Source: Variovorax sp. PAMC26660
GTDB taxonomy: Bacteria > Pseudomonadota > Gammaproteobacteria > Burkholderiales > Burkholderiaceae_C
Direction: 5' to 3'
Assembly: GCF_014302995.1 (NCBI RefSeq)
Contig: NZ_CP060295.1
Location: 4,331,501-4,395,500 of the forward strand
DNA: 64,000 nt
Shown here: positions 11,238-20,477 of the stretch, in pieces
How positions within the stretch are numbered: the first letter of the stretch is position 1
Layout of the letters: each line of letters begins with the position of its first letter
The notes under the pieces: model-generated
The model's database searches: none
What the model saw: the letters and a program-made list of their open reading frames with translations, nothing else
What the model was told of the DNA's origin: nothing
Translations under genes and position numbers: made by a program

Positions 11238-13125
11238 GGCCGTCATCCAGGGGCCGGGCGGCTTCGCTGCCACCGCGCAGCCGGGGCGCATTGCGCTGCT
11301 GGGCAATCCGAACTGTGGCAAGACCGCGCTCTTCAATCTGCTGACCGGCAGCCGCCAGAAGGTGGCCAACTACGCGGGTGTGACCGTCGAGCGCAAGGAA
11401 GGCACGCTCCGCACGCCTTCGGGCCGCCGCGTCTTCGTGCTCGACCTGCCGGGTGCCTACAGCCTGAACGCGCTGAGCGCCGACGAGGCCGTCACCCGCG
11501 ACATCGTCACCGGCCAGAGCCAGGAAGCCTTGCCCGATCTGCTGGTGTGCGTGACCGATGCCACCAACCTGCGCCTGAACCTGCGGCTGGTGCTCGAAGC
11601 GAAGAAGCTCGGCCTGCCGATGGTGGTGGCGCTCAACATGACCGACATGGCCCGCAAGCAGGGCATCGTGGTCGACACGGCAGTGCTGTCGCGCGAGCTG
11701 GGCCTGCCGGTGGTCGAGACCGTCGGCGTGCACACCGGCGGCGCCCAAAGCCTGCTCGACGCGCTCGACAAGCCCGTGGCCGCCGTCGCGCTGCAGCCCT
11801 GGCATGCGCCTGGCCTGGACGACGTGCTTGCCACGCAGCGCGAAGTGCGCCGCATCCTCGGACTTGCGGTGACCGAGCCGGTCGGCAGCCTCGCCACCAG
11901 CGACCGCATCGACCGCGTGGTGATGCATCCGGTGTGGGGCATGCTGGTGCTGGCCGTCACCATGTTCCTGATGTTCCAGGCCGTGTTCAGCTGGGCCAAC
12001 GTGCCGATGGACGCCATCAAGGGCGGCACCGAGGCGCTCGGCGGCCTGCTCAAGGCGCACATGGCTGAGGGCATGCTGCAGAGCCTGCTGGTCGACGGCG
12101 TGATCGCGGGCGTGGGCGGCGTGATCGTGTTCCTGCCGCAGATCCTGATTCTTTTCCTCTTCATCCTCGCGCTCGAAGACTCCGGCTACCTGCCGCGCGC
12201 GGCCTTCCTGCTCGATCGCGTGATGGGCACCGTGGGCCTGTCGGGCCGCTCCTTCATTCCGCTGCTGTCGAGCTTTGCCTGCGCCATTCCGGGCGTGATG
12301 GCCACGCGCACCATCAGCAACTGGCGCGACCGCATCACGACCATCATGATCGCGCCGCTCATGACCTGTTCGGCGCGGCTGCCGGTCTATGCGTTGCTCA
12401 TCGCGGCCTTCATTCCGGCGCGCACCGTGGGCGGCGTGTTCAACCTGCAGGGCGTGGTGCTGTTCGCGCTGTATGTGTTCGGCATCGTCTCGGCAATGGC
12501 CGTGGCCTGGGTGATGAAGCGCTTTCGCGACAACGCGCAGCATTCGCCGCTGATGATGGAACTGCCGGCCTACCGCTGGCCCAACCTGCGCAACCTCGCG
12601 CTGGGGCTGTACGAACGCGCGTGGATCTTCATTCAGCGCGTGGGCACGATCATCCTCACGCTCACGATCCTGCTGTGGTTCCTGTCGACCTTTCCGTCGC
12701 CGCCCGAAGGCGCGACCGGCCCGGCCATCCAGTACAGCCTGGCCGGCATGATCGGCCGGGGGCTCGAACACATCTTTGCGCCCATCGGCTTCAACTGGCA
12801 GATCTCGATCGCGCTGGTGCCGGGCATGGCCGCGCGCGAAGTGGCGGTGGGCGCGCTGGGCACGGTCTACGCGCTCTCGGCCACTGGCGACGACGTGGCG
12901 GGCGCGCTCGAACCGCTGATCGCCGGGAGCTGGTCGCTGGCAACGGCGCTGTCGTTGCTGGTCTGGTACGTGTTCGCGCCGCAGTGCGTCTCGACGCTCG
13001 CGGCCGTCAAGCGCGAAACCGGGTCGTGGAAGTACGTTTGGATCATGGCGGGCTATCTTTTTGCGCTGGCCTACGCGGCATGCTTCATCACCTACCGCGT
13101 TGCACTGGCACTCGGGGCAGGTTAA
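11230..13125 (+). CDS. feoB: Ferrous iron permease FeoB
   Basis: This 631-residue inner-membrane Fe(II) transporter has an N-terminal G-protein domain: G1 GNPNCGKT at residues 25-32, G3 DLPGAYS and G4 NMTD. A helical linker and about eight or nine membrane segments follow, with the Gate-type motif SFACAIPGVMATRT and a late CVSTLAAVKRETGSWK segment. Translation overlaps feoA by 8 bp and the next small gene starts 28 bp downstream, so feoA-feoB and this gene form an operon. It is slightly shorter than E. coli FeoB (773 residues), which is normal for this subfamily. Confidence 0.97.
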   Translation: MVEAVIQGPGGFAATAQPGRIALLGNPNCGKTALFNLLTGSRQKVANYAGVTVERKEGTLRTPSGRRVFVLDLPGAYSLNALSADEAVTRDIVTGQSQEALPDLLVCVTDATNLRLNLRLVLEAKKLGLPMVVALNMTDMARKQGIVVDTAVLSRELGLPVVETVGVHTGGAQSLLDALDKPVAAVALQPWHAPGLDDVLATQREVRRILGLAVTEPVGSLATSDRIDRVVMHPVWGMLVLAVTMFLMFQAVFSWANVPMDAIKGGTEALGGLLKAHMAEGMLQSLLVDGVIAGVGGVIVFLPQILILFLFILALEDSGYLPRAAFLLDRVMGTVGLSGRSFIPLLSSFACAIPGVMATRTISNWRDRITTIMIAPLMTCSARLPVYALLIAAFIPARTVGGVFNLQGVVLFALYVFGIVSAMAVAWVMKRFRDNAQHSPLMMELPAYRWPNLRNLALGLYERAWIFIQRVGTIILTLTILLWFLSTFPSPPEGATGPAIQYSLAGMIGRGLEHIFAPIGFNWQISIALVPGMAAREVAVGALGTVYALSATGDDVAGALEPLIAGSWSLATALSLLVWYVFAPQCVSTLAAVKRETGSWKYVWIMAGYLFALAYAACFITYRVALALGAG

Positions 13126-13153
13126 AACCGGCAGCGAAAGGTTTGAAGAAGAA

Positions 13154-13429
13154 ATGGCACAGCAACTGATCGTCGGATTGATCGTCGCGGCGGCCGCGTT
13201 CTACGCGGTCTGGCGCTGGATGCCTGCGGGCTGGCGGCGCAGCGCGGCGCACAAGCTCGCGGCGGGCACGCAGCGCGCCGGGCTGGTCGACCAGCAACGT
13301 GCCGACCAGCTGGCGGCCTCGCTCGCCAAGACCTCGGGCTGCGGCTCCTGCGACACCTGCGGAAGCTGCGCCCCCAAGACACCCTTCAAACCGGAAGCCG
13401 ACAAGCTGTCGTCCACGAACAGCCTCTGA
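13154..13429 (+). CDS. Small Cys-rich membrane protein of the feo operon (FeoC position)
   Basis: The protein has 91 residues. It has an N-terminal membrane helix (about residues 5-20) followed by a basic region and a cysteine cluster CGSCDTCGSC at about residues 62-73. It occupies the place where a third Feo protein (FeoC or a FeoB-associated Cys-rich membrane protein) is found in other bacteria. The sequence is not a winged-helix FeoC, so the symbol is left empty. It may bind iron or an Fe-S cluster; that is inference. The ATG at 13154 follows a GAAGAA purine stretch. Confidence 0.75.
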   Translation: MAQQLIVGLIVAAAAFYAVWRWMPAGWRRSAAHKLAAGTQRAGLVDQQRADQLAASLAKTSGCGSCDTCGSCAPKTPFKPEADKLSSTNSL

Positions 13430-13434
13430 GACCG

Positions 13435-14619
13435 ATGCCCGCGCACATCCTCGTCGCCGGGGGCGGCATCGGGGGGCTGGCCACGGCGCTGGCGCTTTCC
13501 CGCAACCGGCACCGGGCCGACGTTTTCGAGCAGGCCACTGTCTTCGGCGAAATCGGCGCGGGCGTGCAACTCGGCCCCAATGTCACCCGACGCCTTCAGC
13601 AACTCGACCTGGGCACCGGCCTTGCGGCCATTGCCGCGTGTCCCGATGCACTGGTGGTCCACAGCGCCGGCAACGGCGCGGAGCTGGCCCGCCTGCCGCT
13701 CGGCAGTGCGATGCAGCAGCGCTACGGCGCGCCTTACTTCTGCGTTCATCGCGCCGACCTGCATGGGCTGCTTCTTGAAGCGGTGCGCGCACGCGGCACC
13801 GGCGCGCTGGTCACTGCCACCCACATCGAACAGATCGAGACCAGTGATGACCTCGTGTGCGTGTCGAGCACCGACGCGCGCGCCTGGGAAGGCGAGGCGC
13901 TCGTGGGCGCCGATGGCCTCTGGAGCATGGCGCGGCAGCAACTAGCTTCCACCTCGGCCACCGAGCCGCCGCGCGTCACAGGCCACACCGCCTGGCGCGC
14001 ACTGATCGAGCAATCTGCACTGCCCATGGCGTTGCGCCGCACGCGGGTCGATGTGTGGCTCGGGCCACAGTTGCATGCGGTGGCGTACCCGGTGCGCGGC
14101 GGCGACTGGCTCAACGTGGTCGTGATCGCCGAATCCGCCCCGGCCGGCGACGCGCGCGACTGGGATCAGGCCAGCAGCATCGCCGCACTGAAGCAGGCGA
14201 TGGGCCGCAGTTGCGCCAGCCTGCAGGCCCTGCTCGACGCCATGCCCGGCTGGCGCGCCTGGTCGCTCAGCGATCGCGCGCCCGTCGCCTCTGCCGCCGA
14301 CATGGCGCACGAGCGTGTCGCGCTGGTGGGCGATGCGGCGCATCCGATGGTTCCCTACCTCGCGCAGGGCGCCGGCATGGCGATCGAAGACGCGCTGGCG
14401 CTGGCCGAGGCGCTCGGCAATGGCAGCGCGGCCGAAGTGCCGGCCGCCTTTTCGCGCTACGCCGATGCGCGCTGGGCACGCAATGCGCGGGTGCAGGCGC
14501 GGGCGCGTCGCAACGGCGAAATCTTCCATGCCACGGGCGCAGTGCGCCTGGGCCGCGACATGGCGATGCGCATGCTCGGCGCGAAGCTGCTCGACCAGCC
14601 CTGGTTGTACGGCGGATAA
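13435..14619 (+). CDS. FAD-dependent aromatic hydroxylase (salicylate/3-hydroxybenzoate hydroxylase type)
   Basis: This is a 394-residue group A flavoprotein monooxygenase. It has the dinucleotide motif GGGIGG near residues 8-13, the DG-type motif in GADGLWS and the FAD-ribityl motif GDAAHPMVP near residue 300. The closest characterised architectures are salicylate 1-hydroxylase and 3-hydroxybenzoate 6-hydroxylase, but the substrate cannot be fixed. It begins only 5 bp after the feo operon, so it may be co-transcribed, although no functional link to iron uptake is apparent. It converges with the ankyrin/SMI1-like gene. Confidence 0.85.
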   Translation: MPAHILVAGGGIGGLATALALSRNRHRADVFEQATVFGEIGAGVQLGPNVTRRLQQLDLGTGLAAIAACPDALVVHSAGNGAELARLPLGSAMQQRYGAPYFCVHRADLHGLLLEAVRARGTGALVTATHIEQIETSDDLVCVSSTDARAWEGEALVGADGLWSMARQQLASTSATEPPRVTGHTAWRALIEQSALPMALRRTRVDVWLGPQLHAVAYPVRGGDWLNVVVIAESAPAGDARDWDQASSIAALKQAMGRSCASLQALLDAMPGWRAWSLSDRAPVASAADMAHERVALVGDAAHPMVPYLAQGAGMAIEDALALAEALGNGSAAEVPAAFSRYADARWARNARVQARARRNGEIFHATGAVRLGRDMAMRMLGAKLLDQPWLYGG

Positions 14620-14643
14620 GCCTGCAGCCGCCGCCGGCGAGCC

Positions 14644-15894
14644 TCAGAGCCTGAAGGTCTCCAGATGCTCGATGCGCTCGGCCAGCCCTTCCTGCCCCAG
14701 GTAGTGGGCATTCGTGCCGTCGGTCATCTTCGCCAGCGTGGTTTCCAGTTCGAGCAGCATGGCATCGCGGTCCGTCACGAAAGCAGGCGGCACGTCGATG
14801 CCCGCCTGCGTGCAGGCATCCGCGATCAGGTGCGCGCTTGCGGGTGCACCGCAGGCCGCGCACTTGACGATGGCCGCCACGTTGGGCTCGGCACCGTTGG
14901 CCAGCAGCGCGCTGGTGAGTTCGGGTGCAATCTGGCCGTTGATGTTGCGCAGGGCATCGGCGGCCACCGGCGCGCCCGCGCGCACCAGCGCTGCGGCGGC
15001 GGCAAAGGCGTCATGCCCCACGGCGACGTCGGTGGCGAGCGCGCTGCCTTGCAGCGGCCCCTCGAAGCTCACGCCGGCGGCGGCGAGCTGCACGATCAAC
15101 TCGGCATCGTCCGTGGCAATCGCATGGCGCAGCGCCACGCGCGCCAAGGCTGGCTGGTGGCGCAGCGTGGCCTCGGCCAGCGGCGTGCGCCAGTCGAGCA
15201 CGGCGCGGCAATAAAAGGCGACCAGCTTGTCCATCAGGTCGAGGTCCAGGCCGTGGTCCTGGTGCCGGTCGTCCATGTATTCGAGCAAGGTCTGCCCCGA
15301 GAAATAGTCGCCCGCAGGTGCCAGCGGGTCTTCTTCGAGGTGCAATGCAGCGAAGGCGCCGTGCAGGTCGGGCGCGATGGCGCTCTGGCCGTCTTCGTGC
15401 AGTGCGTGCGTCCATGCAGGGGGCAGGCCCTGCTTCCACGCGACGATCTGGCCATGCCCGGCACCGGGCTCGACCACCGTGTAGATGCGGTCGCGGTATT
15501 CGAAGCCACCGAAGGGCAGGTGCGTGAGCTTGCCGCTCCACGGTGTGCCGGCGTCTTTGGCGGCTTTCTCGGCCTGCTCCTGCTCATGTTCGATCCAGCC
15601 TTGCAGGTCGCGGTAGCCGTCGCTGCCGTCCCAGAACAGTTCCGTCCAGCTGACGGCCTCGACGTTGCCGTTCATTTCGAGCGTCAGATCGTAGTCGAGC
15701 CGCCCACCCGCCGTCTGCTGCCACAGCGCCACCAGCGGCTCTGGCAGAGGCCCCGCGCACAGGGCCTGCACGGCCGCGATCTGCTGCGCCGGCATGGGCG
15801 GCTGCGCATCGAAGATCACGCGGTCTGCGAACAGCACGACGCCGTGTTCGCGCAGGGTGGAGAGCTCGTCGGGTGTGAACCGGATGTCGTTCAT
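14644..15894 (-). CDS. SMI1/KNR4-like and ankyrin-repeat-like protein downstream of the reverse transcriptase
   Basis: The protein has 416 residues. Residues about 25-140 resemble a SMI1/KNR4 (SUKH) fold: LPEPLVALWQQTAGG, then a run of acidic and aromatic residues including LFWDGSDGY. Residues about 230-370 look like degenerate ankyrin repeats (LARVALRHAIATDDAELIVQ, LVRAGAPVAADALRNI, LLANGAEPNVAAIVKC). A CAACGA segment gives a CxxC pair. The ATG at 15894 has a GGAGA site. It lies 70 bp downstream of the reverse transcriptase on the same strand, so the two may be co-transcribed. SUKH proteins are often immunity or toxin-partner proteins; a role as retron accessory is only a possibility. Confidence 0.55.
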   Translation of the reverse strand: MNDIRFTPDELSTLREHGVVLFADRVIFDAQPPMPAQQIAAVQALCAGPLPEPLVALWQQTAGGRLDYDLTLEMNGNVEAVSWTELFWDGSDGYRDLQGWIEHEQEQAEKAAKDAGTPWSGKLTHLPFGGFEYRDRIYTVVEPGAGHGQIVAWKQGLPPAWTHALHEDGQSAIAPDLHGAFAALHLEEDPLAPAGDYFSGQTLLEYMDDRHQDHGLDLDLMDKLVAFYCRAVLDWRTPLAEATLRHQPALARVALRHAIATDDAELIVQLAAAGVSFEGPLQGSALATDVAVGHDAFAAAAALVRAGAPVAADALRNINGQIAPELTSALLANGAEPNVAAIVKCAACGAPASAHLIADACTQAGIDVPPAFVTDRDAMLLELETTLAKMTDGTNAHYLGQEGLAERIEHLETFRL

Positions 15895-15964
15895 GGCAGT
15901 GGTCTCCGTTGTTTCCAAAATGTAGCGCTTTGCGCAGACCGGGGCGACCCATGCCACCCCTATT

Positions 15965-17350
15965 TCATGAGGGCGGTTGCACGGCGCCTGGCCACTCGAT
16001 CCGGTGGAAGAGGCGCATCAGGCGGATCTTGCGGGCCGGATTGAACTGGCCGATCCACGCGATGTGGCCCAGCAGGTGACCGCGAAAGTCGCTCAGCTTC
16101 GCGCGGTTCTGGCTTGTGGGCCCATGCACCGCGCATCGATGGAGCACGGCCTTGAGCCGGTCGAAGTCTTCGCGCGGCGCATTCGCCTTCTGGTTGACGA
16201 CCACGCCGGTCACACGTTGCTGGCGGTGCTGCGGCATGCAGCGCACCTTGCGTGGATGAAGCTCGAAGCCTTCATCGCTTGCGATGCCGCCGACCCATGC
16301 GCGCAATGCGCTGAACCGGCCGCGCAGCGATGCCGGCCCCGAGAACACGAGGTCGTCGGCATAGCGTGTGTAGGTGGCGCCGAAGACCCACGCCAGCCCT
16401 TCGAGCCGCAGGTCGAGCCGGAAGGCGCAGAGGTTCGCCAGCGCGGGCGAGCAGGGCGAGCCTTGCGGCAGATGCGGCGCGGCCAGTCGCTTGGCGCCCA
16501 TCCAGTCGAGGCCGCCGTCATCGCGCAGTCGTTCCACCACGGCGCTGTCGGTGCGATGCGTGCACAGCGCGGTGAGGGCGCGCGCCACGCCCTCGGGGTA
16601 GCCCAGCGTGCGCCACATCGCATGCACGCGCGAGGCGCGAACGCCGGGAAAGAAGTCGCGCAGGTCGAAGCCGATCACCACGTCCTTGCCGGCATGCGCG
16701 GCCGCATGGCTGGCGACCGAGCGGCCCTGCACGAAGCCGTGCGCTGCCTCGTGCACGGGCACGTGTTGAAGCAGGTCGTCCAGGATGCGGCGCTGCGCGC
16801 GCTTCAGATCGGCCTTGGGAATTTCCAGCAGGCGCAGGCCGCCGAGGCGCTTGGGCTGCAACTGGTAGCGGTAATGAGAGGCGCGGCGTGGCCCGCCCGC
16901 GTCGGGCTCGCGAAAGGCCTGTGCCGCCGATGTGAGCCATGCCAGACGGTCGGGCTCGAGTTCCAGCCACTGCGCGAGTTCGGCCAGCGTGGGAACGTGT
17001 GGCAAGGCGAAGTGATCGAGGCCCATCGGGCGCGGCAGCATCTGCGCGGGCCGCAGGATGATCCGTCGAACGTGCGGCAGCTCGTCCTGCGCGAAGGCGA
17101 GGTCCAGCTCGGGCATGTCGTGGATCGCCTTCGCCAGCGCGGGCAGGTCGGTGCGTTGCCACGTGGCTTGCGAGCGGTTGCCGAGTGCCTCTGTCAGCGG
17201 CTTCAGCCAGGGTTGATCGGCGCCAAGCGTCGCGGCGGCCCGTGCGCGCAGTGCGTCGGGCGCGGTGCCGCCGGGCTGCCTGGCATCGGCCAGCAAGGCC
17301 CGCGCAAGGCTGCGGGCCAACCATTCCCTGTAGCTCAGTTCGCGCGTCAT
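15965..17350 (-). CDS. Retron-type reverse transcriptase
   Basis: The protein has 461 residues: an N-terminal region of about 155 residues, then a reverse-transcriptase domain. Visible motifs are HYRYQLQPKRLGGLRLLEIPK, which I shorten to YQLQPKR and GGLRLLEIPK; FDLRDFF with catalytic Asp229; LPQGSPCSPALANL; RYADD with Asp332 and Asp333; and VTGVVVNQK at 380-388. The VTG motif is characteristic of retron reverse transcriptases; I do not see a clear NAxxH motif. No intron maturase or HNH domain is present. A structured msr-msd-like segment lies directly upstream, with its last repeat ending 33 bp before the ATG. No strong ribosome site is visible. Confidence 0.88.
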   Translation of the reverse strand: MTRELSYREWLARSLARALLADARQPGGTAPDALRARAAATLGADQPWLKPLTEALGNRSQATWQRTDLPALAKAIHDMPELDLAFAQDELPHVRRIILRPAQMLPRPMGLDHFALPHVPTLAELAQWLELEPDRLAWLTSAAQAFREPDAGGPRRASHYRYQLQPKRLGGLRLLEIPKADLKRAQRRILDDLLQHVPVHEAAHGFVQGRSVASHAAAHAGKDVVIGFDLRDFFPGVRASRVHAMWRTLGYPEGVARALTALCTHRTDSAVVERLRDDGGLDWMGAKRLAAPHLPQGSPCSPALANLCAFRLDLRLEGLAWVFGATYTRYADDLVFSGPASLRGRFSALRAWVGGIASDEGFELHPRKVRCMPQHRQQRVTGVVVNQKANAPREDFDRLKAVLHRCAVHGPTSQNRAKLSDFRGHLLGHIAWIGQFNPARKIRLMRLFHRIEWPGAVQPPS

Positions 17351-17382
17351 GAAGGTGGCAAGACCGATCGATGAAGGTGGGT

Positions 17383-17550
17383 GGCAACCAGCCCTTCAAC
17401 CAGCCGGTGATGCGCCAGCTGTGCTGCGCGTCAGCGCAGATCCGCTTGCGCGCCGGAACATGTAGCCATCCATCCACCGCGGGGTGACCCCGCAGCACAA
17501 GGTCAAACGACGAATCGAATCACCTTGTCGAGACTTGAAGTGCTGGTGCC
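17383..17550 (-). ncRNA. Candidate retron msr-msd non-coding RNA
   Basis: Read on the minus strand, this 168-nt segment has the layout of retron ncRNAs. Outer inverted repeat: ggcaccagcacttcaa (17550-17535) pairs with ttgaagggctggttgcc (17399-17383), giving 15 bp with one mismatch and one bulge (a1/a2). Inside are a 6-bp stem CAAGGT/ACCTTG with an 18-nt loop (17527-17498), a 6-bp stem GCGGGG/CCCCGC with a 3-nt loop (17493-17479), and a long imperfect hairpin (17456-17404) with CCGG, GCGC and CTGCGC/GCGCAG stems, msd-like. The a2 arm ends 33 bp before the reverse-transcriptase start. The branching guanosine is not assigned. The fold was made by eye. Confidence 0.6.
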
Positions 17551-17591
17551 GCGCGGATTGTAGGAGCCGCAAGTGCGCGCGGCCTTTCGCT

Positions 17592-18452
17592 CTACAGCTC
17601 GGTGCGCAGCCTCCAGATTTCCGGAAACAGCACCACGTCGAGCATCTTGCGCAGGTAGCTCACGCCGCCCGTGCCGCCGGTGCCACGCTTGAAGCCGATC
17701 ACGCGCTCGACCGTGGTCACGTGGCGGAAGCGCCAGAGGCGGAACGCGTCTTCGAGGTCTGTGAGTTTTTCGCCGAGCTGGTACAGGTCCCAGTGATCGT
17801 GCGGGTTGCGATAGACGACGAGCCATGCCGCCTCGACGCCGTCGCTCACTTCATAGGGCTGCGTCCAGTCGCGCTCCAGCCGGTCGGCCGGCACCGGCAG
17901 GCCGTGGCGTGCCAGCAGGCGCAGTGACTCGTCGTACAGCGAGGGCGCGCGGTAGGCCGCATCGACCTGCGCCAGCAGATCGGCCCGGTGCGCGTGCGGC
18001 TTGAGCATGGCAGCGTTCTTGTTGCCGAGCGCGAACTCGATGCAGCGGTACTGCGCGCTCTGGAAGCCGCTGGAGTTGGACAGGTAGGGGCGCATCGCCG
18101 TGTACTCGGGCGGCGTCATGGTCGACAGCACGGTCCATGCGCTCACCAGCTGTTCCATGATGCGGCTCACGCGTGCGAGCATCTTGAAGGCATCGGCCAG
18201 CTTTTCTTCGGCGATGCAATTCGTGGCGGCGTGCAGCTCGTGCAGCATCAGCTTCATCCAGAGTTCGCTGGTCTGGTGCTGCACGATGAACAGCATCTCG
18301 TCGTGCGCGGGCGATAGCGGATGCTGCGCATTGAGGATCTCGTCGAGGTGCAGGTAGTCGCCGTAGCTCATGGACTTGCTGAAGTCCAGTTGTGCCTTCT
18401 CTTCGTGAACGATGTTCTCGGGGCTTTTCGCGGGGCTCTTGTCGGCGGTCAT
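17592..18452 (-). CDS. kynA: Tryptophan 2,3-dioxygenase
   Basis: This haem enzyme opens the indole ring of L-tryptophan to N-formylkynurenine, the first step of the kynurenine pathway. The protein has 286 residues. Signature segments are [14 protein letters not shown] (substrate pocket, near residue 70), [16 protein letters not shown] and [20 protein letters not shown], which contains the proximal haem histidine. Its start overlaps the kynU stop by 4 bp (ATGA), so the order of translation is kynB-kynU-kynA. Upstream of this operon no tryptophan-responsive regulator is visible in the window. Confidence 0.97.
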   Translation of the reverse strand: MTADKSPAKSPENIVHEEKAQLDFSKSMSYGDYLHLDEILNAQHPLSPAHDEMLFIVQHQTSELWMKLMLHELHAATNCIAEEKLADAFKMLARVSRIMEQLVSAWTVLSTMTPPEYTAMRPYLSNSSGFQSAQYRCIEFALGNKNAAMLKPHAHRADLLAQVDAAYRAPSLYDESLRLLARHGLPVPADRLERDWTQPYEVSDGVEAAWLVVYRNPHDHWDLYQLGEKLTDLEDAFRLWRFRHVTTVERVIGFKRGTGGTGGVSYLRKMLDVVLFPEIWRLRTEL

Positions 18453-19741
18453 GTCACGGCGTTCTTGCGGTTGAATTCAGCGCGTCGCCACTCGCCGGTT
18501 TCGAGCACCTGCACGAGATGCTCGACCGAGTTCCACACGTCCTCGAAGCCGATGTACAGCGGCGTGAAGCCGAAGCGCAGGATGTCGGGCATCTGCGAAT
18601 CGCCGGCGCGGTAGTCGCCAATCACGCCGCGCGCGATCAGCGCCTGCACGATGGCGTAGGCGCCTTCTTCACGACTGAGGCACACCTGCGAACCACGTTG
18701 GGCATGGTCACGCGGCGTAATCAGCGACAGGCCCTGGCCCTGGCCCTTGCAACGTTCTTCGACCAGCGTGATGAAGAGGTCGGTGAGCGCGAGCGACTTG
18801 GTGCGCAGCGCCGCCATCGCGCCCTGCTCGCGGTTGAAGGACTCGGCCGCGAGCACGGTGTCGAGACCGCATTCGAGCCCCGCCAGCGCAATGATCGGTT
18901 GCGTGCCGCAGAGGTAGCGGCCGACGCCCGGCGCGGGCCGGTAGTGCGGCGTGAACTCGAAGGGCGCGGCATGGCCCCACCAGCCCGACAGCGGCTGCTC
19001 GAACTGGCCGGCGTGCCGCGTGTTGACCCATGCGAAGGCCGGTGCGCCAGGGCCGCCGTTCAGGTACTTGTAGCCGCAGCCGATGGCGTAGTCGGCGTTG
19101 CTGTCGTTCAGTGCCACCGGCACGGCGCCCGCGCTGTGCGCGAGGTCCCACACCGCGAGGGCACCCACGGCGTGGGCGGCGGCGGTGATGGCCTTCATGT
19201 CGTGCATGGCGCCGGTGCGGTAGTTGACGTGCGTGAGCATCAGCACGGCCACTTCGTCGGTGAGCACCGAATCCGGGCCTTGCAGTTCGCTCGCGTCGAT
19301 CAGCTTGAGCGTGAAGCCGCGTTCGCGGCACAGCGACTCGGCGATGTAGAGGTCGGTCGGGAAGTTGCTGCGCTCGCTCACCACCAGCTTGCGGCCGCTG
19401 TCCTTCTGCTGCGAGAGCGCAGCGAACAGCACCTTGTAGAGATTGACCGAGGTGCTGTCGGTGCACACCACTTCGCCGGGCGCGGCGCCGATCAGGCGGG
19501 CCACCTTGTCGCCCAGGCGCTGCGGCAGATCGAACCAGCTCGCGGTGTTCCATGAACGGATCAGGCCTTCGCCCCATTCCTTCGTCACCACTTCGGCGAT
19601 GCGCGCCGCTGCGGTCTTCGGCAGCACGCCGAGCGAATTGCCGTCGAGGTAGAGCACGCCTTCGGGCAGGATGAATTGGTCGCGCAGGGTGCGCAGCGGG
19701 TCTTGCGCGTCGAGCGCGCGGCAGTCTGCAAGGGTCGTCAT
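18449..19741 (-). CDS. kynU: Kynureninase
   Basis: This PLP enzyme cleaves kynurenine to anthranilate and alanine. The protein has 430 residues from the ATG at 19741; an upstream in-frame ATG would overlap kynB and lacks conservation. Motifs include YLDGNSLG near the N-terminus, VCTDSTSVN (phosphate binding), [13 protein letters not shown] with the cofactor-binding Asp, and [11 protein letters not shown] with the PLP lysine. It is the second gene of the kynBUA operon, 10 bp after kynB and overlapping kynA by 4 bp. Confidence 0.97.
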   Translation of the reverse strand: MTTLADCRALDAQDPLRTLRDQFILPEGVLYLDGNSLGVLPKTAAARIAEVVTKEWGEGLIRSWNTASWFDLPQRLGDKVARLIGAAPGEVVCTDSTSVNLYKVLFAALSQQKDSGRKLVVSERSNFPTDLYIAESLCRERGFTLKLIDASELQGPDSVLTDEVAVLMLTHVNYRTGAMHDMKAITAAAHAVGALAVWDLAHSAGAVPVALNDSNADYAIGCGYKYLNGGPGAPAFAWVNTRHAGQFEQPLSGWWGHAAPFEFTPHYRPAPGVGRYLCGTQPIIALAGLECGLDTVLAAESFNREQGAMAALRTKSLALTDLFITLVEERCKGQGQGLSLITPRDHAQRGSQVCLSREEGAYAIVQALIARGVIGDYRAGDSQMPDILRFGFTPLYIGFEDVWNSVEHLVQVLETGEWRRAEFNRKNAVT

Positions 19742-19751
19742 GGTGGGGGTT

Positions 19752-20402
19752 TCAGCGAGGAAGTTCGCGCAGGACTGCGCGCACGGGGGAGGCATCGGCA
19801 CTGACCAGCTTCAGCGGCAGCGCGATGAGTTCGTAGTCGCCTTCGGGCACGTCGTCGAGCACGAGGTTCTCGAGCACGCGCAGGTCGAGGCGGCGGATGC
19901 GTTGGTGGCTTTCCAGTGTCTTGCTGTCGGCCGGGTCGATGCTGGCGGTGTCGATGCCGATGAGCTTCACGCCCATGGCCGCGAGGCGCTCGACGGTGGC
20001 GGGCGCATAGGCCGCGAGCTGCGGGTCCCAGCGGTCCACCGGCATGGTGGTGTAGGTGCGCACCAGCACGCGTTGCGGCAGGTGGCTGTCGACGGCATGG
20101 GCAATGTGATCCCACTCGATCAGCGGGCCCTTGTCGATCGCGTGGATCACGCGGCAGGGGCCGAGAAAGGGCGAAAGGTCGACATGGCCGATGGTCTGGC
20201 CGTCGGGGTCGTAGTGCAGCGGCGCATCGGCGTGCGCGCCGATGTGGGGCGAGAGCTTGATCTCGCTGACGTTCACCGGACAGCCCGGCGAAATGGTCGC
20301 GGCCCAGCGCTGTTGATACGGCGTGTCGCCGGGAAACACCGGCGCGCCTTCATGCACGGGCGGCGAGATGTCCCAGATGCGTTGCTGATGTGATGGAGCC
20401 AT
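19752..20402 (-). CDS. kynB: Kynurenine formamidase
   Basis: This metal-dependent hydrolase converts N-formylkynurenine to kynurenine. The protein has 216 residues and the bacterial cyclase-family motif [11 protein letters not shown] (about residues 53-63), which supplies metal-binding His and Asp residues, followed by [11 protein letters not shown]. It leads the operon kynB-kynU-kynA, which together turns tryptophan into anthranilate and alanine. The 75-bp gap upstream (20403-20477) should hold the operon promoter; I see no confident -10/-35 pair. Confidence 0.96.
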   Translation of the reverse strand: MAPSHQQRIWDISPPVHEGAPVFPGDTPYQQRWAATISPGCPVNVSEIKLSPHIGAHADAPLHYDPDGQTIGHVDLSPFLGPCRVIHAIDKGPLIEWDHIAHAVDSHLPQRVLVRTYTTMPVDRWDPQLAAYAPATVERLAAMGVKLIGIDTASIDPADSKTLESHQRIRRLDLRVLENLVLDDVPEGDYELIALPLKLVSADASPVRAVLRELPR

Positions 20403-20477
20403 GGCGCGAAGTTAGCGCCGGGCGAGGGGTCGTGGTGTCGGTTATTTCCAACACCAAACGTCACGAGATGAACCGGC

